Source: JBIOYL01 sp044870185 (GTDB lineage: Bacteria > Actinomycetota > CALGFH01). Taken from it: 10,581 nt of DNA. Below, piece by piece: positions 4,803 through 10,581 of this stretch. How positions within the stretch are numbered: position 1 is the first letter of the stretch; the number at the start of each line of letters is the position of its first letter. The position numbers and the translations under genes were made by a program. Below the pieces are notes generated by a model. That model saw only the letters and a program-made list of their open reading frames with translations, was not told where the DNA came from and did not search any database. The stretch is from contig JBIOYL010000456.1 in the NCBI GenBank assembly GCA_044870185.1, positions 1 to 10,581 on the forward strand. The letters run 5' to 3'.

Positions 4803-6377
4803 ATGAGCGCAGCTACGCGGAGGGGTCCGGCCGGTGGGGGTCCGGGGGGCGTCGTGCTCGACGGCGGCCCGTTGCGGATCGACCAGGTGGTGGCGGTCGC
4901 CCGGAACGGCGTCCCGGTCGAGCTGTCCGAAGCGGGCGTTCGCCGGATGCGGCCGGCGCGGGAGCTGGTCGAGCGGGCGGCGGCCGAGGGCCGGCGGGTG
5001 TACGGGGTGACGACCGGCTTCGGCCTGCTCGCCAACACCGCGGTCGGGCGGCGCGACCTCGAGGAGCTCCAGCGCCGGATCGTGCTCTCCCACGCCACCG
5101 GGCTGGGCGATCCGCTGGACGTCGAGGTGGTCCGGGCGATGCAGCTGCTGCGCGCCCGCACCTTGGCGCAGGGCTTCTCGGGTGTGCGCCCCGAGCTGGC
5201 CGAGCTGCTGGTGCGCCTGCTCGACGCGGGCATCACCCCGGTCATCCCCGAGCACGGCTCGGTCGGCGCGTCCGGGGACCTCGCCCAGCTCGCCCACCTC
5301 GCCCTGCCGCTGGTCGGCGAGGGCGAGGTGCGGCTGGACGGCGAGCGCCTGCCGGCCGCCGAGGCGCTGCGCCGGGCCGGGCTCGAGCCGCTCCGCCTGT
5401 CCTACAAGGAGGGGCTGAGCCTGGTCAACGGCACCGAGGGGATGCTCGCGCTGGCCTGCCTGGCCGTGGCGGACGCGGAGGCGCTGCTCGCCATGGCCGA
5501 CGTCGCCTGCGCCGCCTCGATCGAGGGGCTGCTCGGCACCGACCGGCCGTTCCAGGCCCGGCTGCACGCGCTGCGCCCCCACCCGGGCCAGGTCGCCAGC
5601 GCCGCCAACCTGCGGACGCTGCTGGCCGGCTCGCAGATCCTGGCCAGCCACCGCCACTCCGACCATGCCATCCAGGACGCCTACTCGCTGCGTTGCGCCC
5701 CGCAGGTGCACGGCGCCTGCCGCGACGTGGTCGCCTTCGCCCGCTCGGTGGTCGAGCGCGAGCTCGGCTCGGTGACCGACAACCCGGTGGTGTTCGCCGA
5801 CGCCGGCGACGTGGTCAGCGTGGGCAACTTCCACGGCGAGCCGCTCGCCTTCGCGCTCGACTTTTTGGCCATCGCGCTCACCGAGCTGGCCAGCATCGCC
5901 GAGCGTCGGGTCGACCGGCTGCTCGACCCGGCGCTGAACCACGACCTGCCGCCGTTCCTGGCCCGCGACCCCGGGCTCAACTCCGGCCTCATGCTCGCCC
6001 AGTACACCGCGGCCGCCCTGGTCGCCGAGTGCAAGGTGCTCGCCCACCCGGCCTCGGTCGACTCCATCCCGACCTCCGGCAACCAGGAGGATCATGTGTC
6101 GATGGGGTGGACGGCGGGCCTGAAGCTGCGCCGGGTGGTCGCAGGCGCCCGCCGGGCGGTCGCCATCGAGGCCCTGTGCGCGGCCCAGGCGGTCGACCTG
6201 CGGGCGCCGCTGCGGCCCGGGCCGGCGATCGCCGCGGTGGTCGAGCGGCTGCGCAAGGACGTGCCCGCCCTCGACGAGGACCGCTACCTGGCGCCCGACC
6301 TGGCCGCCGTCGAGCGCCTGGTGGCCGGCGGCGCGCTGACCGCGGCGGCCGAGGCGGCGGTGGGGCCGTTGCAGTAG
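4803..6377 (+). CDS. hutH: Histidine ammonia-lyase
   Basis: The 524-residue enzyme removes ammonia from L-histidine to give urocanate, the first step of histidine breakdown in the cytosol. The signature GSVGASGDLAQLAHLAL (152-168) contains A156-S157-G158, the triad that cyclises to the MIO electrophile. Other family hallmarks are VYGVTTGFG (66-74) with the catalytic tyrosine Y67, VLSHATG with H97, YKEGLSLVNGT (201-211), QDAYSLRCAPQVHG (291-304), and the C-terminal SGNQEDHVSMG (425-435) with E429. Length is close to the usual 510 or so; the extra residues are a Gly-rich N-terminus (about 1-20). The ATG at 4803 is preferred over the one at 4794 because the -10 box TAGGAT (4790-4795) overlaps the latter and sits at leaderless distance from the former. 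It is the first gene of the operon, 52 bases before hutU. The histidine rather than phenylalanine/tyrosine lyase assignment rests on S-H-A-T-G and on the neighbouring hut genes. Confidence 0.96.
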   Translation: MSAATRRGPAGGGPGGVVLDGGPLRIDQVVAVARNGVPVELSEAGVRRMRPARELVERAAAEGRRVYGVTTGFGLLANTAVGRRDLEELQRRIVLSHATGLGDPLDVEVVRAMQLLRARTLAQGFSGVRPELAELLVRLLDAGITPVIPEHGSVGASGDLAQLAHLALPLVGEGEVRLDGERLPAAEALRRAGLEPLRLSYKEGLSLVNGTEGMLALACLAVADAEALLAMADVACAASIEGLLGTDRPFQARLHALRPHPGQVASAANLRTLLAGSQILASHRHSDHAIQDAYSLRCAPQVHGACRDVVAFARSVVERELGSVTDNPVVFADAGDVVSVGNFHGEPLAFALDFLAIALTELASIAERRVDRLLDPALNHDLPPFLARDPGLNSGLMLAQYTAAALVAECKVLAHPASVDSIPTSGNQEDHVSMGWTAGLKLRRVVAGARRAVAIEALCAAQAVDLRAPLRPGPAIAAVVERLRKDVPALDEDRYLAPDLAAVERLVAGGALTAAAEAAVGPLQ

Positions 6378-6389
6378 CGGCCGGCCGTC

Positions 6390-6405
6390 CGGGCAAGCAA
6401 GCCCG
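6390..6405 (+). repeat. Short hairpin between hutH and hutU
   Basis: CGGGC-aagcaa-GCCCG gives a 5-bp stem with a 6-base loop in the 52-base gap, just before the hutU ribosome binding site (AAGGGAGG, 6414-6421). It could affect relative expression or RNA stability, but it is short. Confidence 0.3.
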
Positions 6406-6429
6406 AGGCCAGGAAGGGAGGTGCTGGCG

Positions 6430-8187
6430 ATGGAGGGAGCCAGAGTCGTCCGCGCGGCTCGCGGGCCCGAGCGGTCCTGCCGCGGCTGGCAGCAGGAGGC
6501 CGCGCTGCGCATGCTGTGCAACAACCTGGACCCGGAGGTGGCCGAGCGTCCCGACGACCTGGTCGTCTACGGCGGCACCGGCCGGGCGGCACGGAGCTGG
6601 GCGGCGTTCGACGCGATCGTGGCCACGCTGCGCCGGCTGGCCGACGACCAGACCCTGCTGGTGCAGTCGGGCAAGCCGGTCGGGGTGTTCCGCACCCACT
6701 CGTTCGCTCCGCGGGTGCTGCTGGCCAACTCGCTGCTGGTGCCCGCCTGGGCGACCTGGGAGGAGTTCCGGGAGCTGGAGGCGGCCGGGCTGACCATGTA
6801 CGGGCAGATGACGGCCGGCTCCTGGATCTACATCGGCACCCAGGGCATCCTGCAGGGCACCTACGAGACGTTCGCCGCCGTCGCCGCCGCTCAGGGCTGG
6901 CCGAGCCTTGCCGGCAGGATCGTGCTGACCGCCGGGCTTGGCGGCATGGGTGGCGCCCAGCCGCTGGCCGTGACCATGAACCAGGGCGTCGCGCTGTGCG
7001 TGGAGGTCGACCCCGAGCGCATCGATCGCCGGCTCGAGCACGGCTACCTGGACGAGCGGGCCGGCGACCTGGGCGACGCCGTGGCGCGCGTCGAGCGGGC
7101 GGCCCGAGGGGGCCGGGCGCTGTCGGTCGGCCTGCTCGGCAACGCCGCCGACGTGTTCCCCGAGCTGCTGGCCGCGGGCTTCCGGCCCGACGTGGTCACC
7201 GACCAGACCTCGGCGCACGACCCGCTCGGCGGCTATGTCCCAAGCGGCGTCGACCCGGCCGACGCGCCGGCCGCCCGGGCGGCCGACCCGGCCGGCTACG
7301 TCAAGCAGGCGCGCGAGTCGATGGCCCGCCACTGCGAGGCGATGGTCGGCTTCCAGCGGGCCGGCGCCCAGGTCTTCGACTACGGCAACAACCTGCGCGG
7401 CGAGGCGCAGGCCGGCGGCTTCGCCGACGCCTTCAGCTATCCGGGGTTCGTGCCCGCCTACATCCGCCCGCTGTTCTGCCAGGGCAAGGGCCCGTTCCGC
7501 TGGGCGGCGCTGTCCGGCGACCCGGCCGACATCCGCCGCACCGACCAGGCGGTGCTCGACCTGTTCGGCCACGACGAGCACCTGGCCCGCTGGCTGCGCA
7601 TGGCCGCCGAACGGGTCCACTTCCAGGGGCTGCCGGCGCGCATCTGCTGGCTCGGCTACGGCGAGCGCGCCCAGGCCGGCCTGGCCTTCAACGAGCTGGT
7701 CGAGCGGGGCGAGGTCGCCGCGCCGATCGTGATCGGCCGTGACCACCTGGACTCGGGCTCGGTCGCCTCGCCCTACCGGGAGACCGAGGCGATGGCCGAC
7801 GGCTCGGACGCGATCGCCGACTGGCCGATCCTGAACGCCCTGCTCAACACGGCCTCGGGCGCCTCCTGGGTGAGCGTGCACCACGGCGGCGGGGTCGGCA
7901 TCGGCCGTTCCATCCACGCGGGCGTGGTGGTGGTGGCCGACGGCACCGCCGAGGGCGCGCGGCGCCTGGAGCTGGTGCTCACCAACGATCCCGGCACCGG
8001 GGTGATGCGCCACGCCGACGCCGGCTACGCCATCGCCGAGCAGGTCGCCCGCGAGCGCGGCCTGGACCTGCCGATGGTGGCCGGCGCATCCGGGGTCGGC
8101 GGCGTCCCGCCCGGCAAGGGCTCCCCCGGCGGGGGAGCGCCCGGCGCATCCGGGGTCGGCGGCCGCCCGGGTCGTGGGGCGCCGTGA
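6430..8187 (+). CDS. hutU: Urocanate hydratase (urocanase)
   Basis: The 585-residue NAD+-dependent enzyme adds water to urocanate to form 4-imidazolone-5-propionate. Visible family features are YGGTGRAARSW (47-57), QSGKPVGVFRTH (79-90), the NAD-binding TAGLGGMGGAQPLA (167-180), DQTSAHDPLGGYVP (258-271), DYGNNLRGEA (317-326), LPARICWLGYGER (401-413) with the likely active-site cysteine C406, and HHGGGVGIGRSIHAG (484-498). The ATG at 6430 is chosen because AAGGGAGG (6414-6421) lies eight bases upstream; a GTG at 6421 overlaps that site. The canonical fold ends near residue 550 (LDLPMV). Residues 551-585 are an unusual Gly/Pro/Ala-rich tail encoded by a direct repeat with a hairpin. The stop overlaps the hutI start by four bases (GTGA), so the two are probably translationally coupled. 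Confidence 0.97.
   Translation: MEGARVVRAARGPERSCRGWQQEAALRMLCNNLDPEVAERPDDLVVYGGTGRAARSWAAFDAIVATLRRLADDQTLLVQSGKPVGVFRTHSFAPRVLLANSLLVPAWATWEEFRELEAAGLTMYGQMTAGSWIYIGTQGILQGTYETFAAVAAAQGWPSLAGRIVLTAGLGGMGGAQPLAVTMNQGVALCVEVDPERIDRRLEHGYLDERAGDLGDAVARVERAARGGRALSVGLLGNAADVFPELLAAGFRPDVVTDQTSAHDPLGGYVPSGVDPADAPAARAADPAGYVKQARESMARHCEAMVGFQRAGAQVFDYGNNLRGEAQAGGFADAFSYPGFVPAYIRPLFCQGKGPFRWAALSGDPADIRRTDQAVLDLFGHDEHLARWLRMAAERVHFQGLPARICWLGYGERAQAGLAFNELVERGEVAAPIVIGRDHLDSGSVASPYRETEAMADGSDAIADWPILNALLNTASGASWVSVHHGGGVGIGRSIHAGVVVVADGTAEGARRLELVLTNDPGTGVMRHADAGYAIAEQVARERGLDLPMVAGASGVGGVPPGKGSPGGGAPGASGVGGRPGRGAP
8081..8163 (+). repeat. 23-bp direct repeat flanking a hairpin in the hutU 3' end
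   Basis: The 23 bases at 8081-8103 recur exactly at 8141-8163, a period of 60 bases (20 codons), so both copies encode AGASGVGG or PGASGVGG in frame. The 37-base spacer contains the perfect hairpin at 8120-8138. The unit lies wholly within the non-canonical C-terminal tail of HutU, as if a 60-bp segment had duplicated or a small repeat element had entered there. Confidence 0.85.
8120..8138 (+). repeat. Perfect hairpin inside the hutU tail
   Basis: GCTCCCCC-GGC-GGGGGAGC forms an 8-bp all-matched stem with a 3-base loop, 46 bases before the hutI start codon. It is coding sequence, so it is unlikely to be a plain terminator. It might slow ribosomes, cause partial termination or protect a processed mRNA end. 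Confidence 0.6.
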
Positions 8188-9599
8188 GCGAGCCGGCCGA
8201 CTTCCTGCTCACCGGGGCCGGGCAGCTCGTCACCTGCGACCCGGCGTTGGGCTCCGGGCCGCTCGGGCTGGTCGAGCGCGGTGCGGTCGCCGCCCGGGGC
8301 GGCCGGGTCGTGTTCGCCGGGCCCTCCTCGGCCCTGCCCGCGCTGGACCTGGCCCCGCAGGCGGTCCGGGTCGACGCCGGCGGCCGGGCGGTGCTGCCCG
8401 GCTTCGTCGACGCCCACACCCACCTGGTGTTCGCCGGCGACCGGGCCGACGAGTTCGCCGCCCGCCTGCGCGGGGTGGGCTACGAGCAGGCCCTGGCCGC
8501 CGGGGGCGGGATTAACCGCACCGTGCGCGACACCCGGGCGGCGTCCGACGGCGAGCTGCTCCAGGGGATCCGCGAGCGGGCCGGGCGGGCGCTCGCCCAC
8601 GGCACGACCACCCTGGAAGCCAAGTCCGGCTACGGGCTCACCCTCGCCGACGAGTACCGCTCGCTCGCGCTGCTGGCTTCCTTCGACCTCGGCCAGCAGG
8701 CGATCGACGTGGTGCGCACCTTCCTCGGCGCGCACCTGGTCCCGGCCGAGTTCGCCGACGACCGCGCCGGCTACCTCGACCTGCTCGAGCGCGAGATGCT
8801 GCCGGCCTGCGCGCCGCTGGCCGAGTTCGTCGACGCGTTCTGCGACCGCGGTGCGCTCACCGTCGCCGAGTCCCGTCGGGTGCTCGAGGCCGGCCGGCGG
8901 GTCGGGCTCACGCCCAAGCTGCACGCCAACGAGCTCGGCTCGACCGGTGGCGCGCTGCTGGCCGCCGAGCAGCGCTGCGTGTCCGCCGACCACCTGCTGT
9001 ACCTGGACGCCGGGGAGGCGGCCGCCCTGGCCGCCGCCGGGACGGTGGCCGTGCTGCTGCCGGGCACCAGCTTCCTGCTCCAGACCGGGCGGGCGGCGCC
9101 CGTCGAGCTGCTGCGGGAGGCGGGCGTCACCCTGGCGCTTGGCACCGACTGCAACCCGGGCACCTGCTACAGCGAGTCGATGCAGCTCATGATCGCGCTC
9201 GGCTGCGTGCACGGCCGGCTCACCCCGGAGGAGGCCGTGCTGGCTGCCACCGACGGGGCGGCCAGGGCGCTCGACCGGGCGGGCCGGGTCGGCCGGCTCG
9301 CCCCCGGCTCGGCCTGCGACCTGGTCGTGCTGGCCGGGCGGACCTACCTCGACCTCGCCTACCACGTCGGGGTCAACCTCGCCGAGGTGGTCGTCAAGGG
9401 CGGCGTCGAAGTGGCCCGGACGGGCCGGCAGGTCGTAGGGTTCGCGAGCGCGGAGCGACCCGGCGCCGACCAACCCGGCGCCGACCAACCCGGCGCCGGC
9501 CCACGCGAAGTGGACCGACCCGGCGCGGTCCGACCCGAAGCGGAGCGACCCGGCGCGGTCCGACCCGGTGCGGAGCGACCCGAGGAGGTGTCCAGATGA
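8184..9599 (+). CDS. hutI: Imidazolonepropionase
   Basis: The 471-residue metal-dependent amidohydrolase opens 4-imidazolone-5-propionate to N-formimino-L-glutamate. DAHTHLVFAGDR (76-87) gives metal ligands H78 and H80. LEAKSGYGL (144-152) is the family loop, LHANELGSTGG (246-256) holds H247 and E250, SADHL holds H270, and GTDCNPGT (320-327) holds the ligand D322. The spacing matches the HutI ligands known from Bacillus (two His, His, Asp). The canonical enzyme ends near residue 422. Residues 423-471 are a tail of nine pentapeptide units of the type A-x-R-P-G, encoded by 15-bp tandem repeats. The GTG start overlaps the hutU stop (GTGA) and has only a weak GGGG upstream, so coupling to hutU is likely. 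The stop overlaps the ftcD start by four bases (ATGA). Confidence 0.96.
   Translation: MSEPADFLLTGAGQLVTCDPALGSGPLGLVERGAVAARGGRVVFAGPSSALPALDLAPQAVRVDAGGRAVLPGFVDAHTHLVFAGDRADEFAARLRGVGYEQALAAGGGINRTVRDTRAASDGELLQGIRERAGRALAHGTTTLEAKSGYGLTLADEYRSLALLASFDLGQQAIDVVRTFLGAHLVPAEFADDRAGYLDLLEREMLPACAPLAEFVDAFCDRGALTVAESRRVLEAGRRVGLTPKLHANELGSTGGALLAAEQRCVSADHLLYLDAGEAAALAAAGTVAVLLPGTSFLLQTGRAAPVELLREAGVTLALGTDCNPGTCYSESMQLMIALGCVHGRLTPEEAVLAATDGAARALDRAGRVGRLAPGSACDLVVLAGRTYLDLAYHVGVNLAEVVVKGGVEVARTGRQVVGFASAERPGADQPGADQPGAGPREVDRPGAVRPEAERPGAVRPGAERPEEVSR
9450..9584 (+). repeat. Nine 15-bp tandem units in the hutI 3' end
   Basis: Nine consecutive in-frame 15-base units begin at 9450, 9465, 9480, 9495, 9510, 9525, 9540, 9555 and 9570. 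The commonest form is GCGGAGCGACCCGGC, with GCCGACCAACCCGGC and GCGGTCCGACCCGGC as variants. The peptide units are AERPG, ADQPG, ADQPG, AGPRE, VDRPG, AVRPE, AERPG, AVRPG and AERPE. Units six to nine also show a 30-base super-repeat (9525-9554 and 9555-9584). The final unit runs directly into the ftcD ribosome binding site. Confidence 0.92.
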
Positions 9600-10581
9600 T
9601 CGACCCCGACCGGCTCGTCGAGAGCGTCCCCAACATCTCCGAGGGGCGCCGGCTCGACGTGGTCGACGAGATCGTCGGGGCGTTCGCCGGCGCCCACCCC
9701 GACGTGGTCGTCCTGGACCGCTCGTCCGACCCCGACCACAACCGCTCCGTGCTCACCCTGGCCGGGCCGTCCGAGGCGCTGCTCGAGGCGGCGCTGGCCG
9801 GGGCGGCCGCCTGCGCCCGGCTGATCGACCTGACCCGGCACGTCGGCGCCCACCCCAGGATGGGCGCGCTGGACGTGCTGCCGTTCACGCCGCTCGGCGA
9901 CGTCGCGATGGACGAGTGCGTGGCCCTGGCCCACCGGGCCGGCCGGCTGCTGGCCGCCGAGGTGGGCGTGCCCGTGTACTACTACGGCGCGGCCGCCCGG
10001 CGGCCCGGGCGGGCCGAGCTGCCGGCGCTGCGCGGCAAGGGGTTCGAGCGGCTGCGGGCGGCGGCCGTGACCGACCCCGACCGGGCGCCCGACGAGGGCG
10101 GCCCGGCGCTGCACCCGACGGCCGGGGCGACGGCGGTCGGCGCCCGACCCGTGCTGGTCGCCTTCAACGTCGACCTGGCCACCGAGGACCTCGCGCTCGC
10201 CAGACGCATCGCGCGCGCGGTCCGGGAACGGGACGGCGGCCTGCCCGCCGTGCGGGCCCTGGGCTTCGCGCTCGGCGGGCGCGGCATGGTCCAGGTGTCG
10301 ATGAACCTGGTCGACGTCCGCGTGACCGCGCCGGCGGCGGCCTTCGCGCGGGTCGCCGAGCTGGCCGCGGCGGCCGGCGTCGAGGTGGCCGGCTCCGAGC
10401 TCGTCGGCCTGGTGCCCGCGGCGGCGCTGGCCGGCATCGATCCGGCCGAGCTCAAACTGGCCGGGTTCTCCCGGAGCCGGCTCCTGGAGGAGCACATCCG
10501 GGAGGCGCTGGCCGCCCCGGAGGCACCGGCCGGGCGGGTGGCATTGGCTGCGCGGCGGCCGCCGGCCGCCGCGGCCAGCTC
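9596..10581 (+). CDS. ftcD: Glutamate formimidoyltransferase (partial, runs off window)
   Basis: At least 328 residues are visible and no stop is reached. The enzyme transfers the formimino group of N-formimino-L-glutamate to tetrahydrofolate, releasing glutamate. Family hallmarks are ESVPNISEGRR (9-19), DPDHNRSVLTLAGP (45-58), RHVGAHPRMGALDVLPF (81-97) with H82 at the position of the catalytic histidine of the mammalian enzyme (from memory), LHPTAGATAVGARPVLVAFNVDL (172-194), RGMVQVSMNLVDV (229-241) and GSELVGLVPAAAL (267-279). The transferase domain ends near residue 305. After it comes an Ala/Pro-rich stretch, which may be a tail like those of HutU and HutI, or a linker to a cyclodeaminase domain beyond the window. 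The ATG overlaps the hutI stop (ATGA), and GAGGAGG (9582-9588) lies seven bases upstream. Confidence 0.95.
   Translation, partial: MIDPDRLVESVPNISEGRRLDVVDEIVGAFAGAHPDVVVLDRSSDPDHNRSVLTLAGPSEALLEAALAGAAACARLIDLTRHVGAHPRMGALDVLPFTPLGDVAMDECVALAHRAGRLLAAEVGVPVYYYGAAARRPGRAELPALRGKGFERLRAAAVTDPDRAPDEGGPALHPTAGATAVGARPVLVAFNVDLATEDLALARRIARAVRERDGGLPAVRALGFALGGRGMVQVSMNLVDVRVTAPAAAFARVAELAAAAGVEVAGSELVGLVPAAALAGIDPAELKLAGFSRSRLLEEHIREALAAPEAPAGRVALAARRPPAAAAS

Noticed and set aside
4716..9488. Long minus-strand open frames opposite hutH, hutU and hutI (for example 4716-6524, 5989-8013, 8025-9488)
   Set aside because: All mirror strongly conserved hut genes, show no domain of their own, and end wherever the sense codons happen to allow a stop.
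9450..9584. The 15-bp repeats as a CRISPR array or replication iterons
   Set aside because: The units are in frame inside hutI, have no spacers, are far shorter than CRISPR repeats, and no cas or rep gene is near.
1..10581. A new defence, toxin or mobile system
   Set aside because: Every well-supported gene is a housekeeping, catabolic or small hypothetical gene; there is no recombinase, nuclease cassette, toxin-antitoxin pair or integration site.

Overview
The window comes from a very GC-rich bacterium, most likely an actinobacterium. Three things point there: codon third positions are almost all G or C, several genes have actinobacterial start signals (GTG starts, and a TANNNT -10 box seven bases before an ATG with no ribosome binding site), and two genes match actinobacterial families (a UvrD2-type helicase with an HRDC domain, and an Rv0525-like histidine phosphatase). 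No rRNA, tRNA, transposase, integrase or CRISPR array was found.

Left part (1-2950): the broken C-terminal end of a GNAT acetyltransferase on the minus strand; a 49-residue hydrophobic membrane protein; a UvrD2-like DNA helicase (696-2696); and a 73-residue zinc-ribbon protein 32 bases after it. The helicase has all its motor motifs and the HRDC domain but lacks the four-cysteine module known from mycobacterial UvrD2.

Middle (2951-4802): a histidine phosphatase on the minus strand that abuts the zinc-ribbon gene stop to stop; a glyoxalase/VOC-family pseudogene with a one-base frameshift; a 100-residue protein I do not recognise; a 77-residue zinc-ribbon protein on the minus strand; and a 274-base intergenic region with several inverted repeats and a putative leaderless promoter for hutH.

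Right part (4803-10581): a histidine degradation operon, hutH - hutU - hutI - ftcD. Histidine ammonia-lyase makes urocanate, urocanase makes imidazolone propionate, imidazolonepropionase makes N-formimino-glutamate, and glutamate formimidoyltransferase moves the formimino group to tetrahydrofolate and releases glutamate. The last three genes are joined by 4-base start/stop overlaps, so translation is probably coupled. ftcD runs off the window.

I see no new defence or mobile system. The most unusual structure is that both hutU and hutI carry extra C-terminal tails made of DNA repeats exactly where they join the next gene. In hutU this is a 23-bp direct repeat flanking a perfect hairpin. In hutI it is nine 15-bp units, the last of which runs into the ftcD ribosome binding site. 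The other notable points are the helicase without its cysteine module beside a separate zinc-ribbon gene, and two gene remnants that one inserted base each would largely restore to frame.
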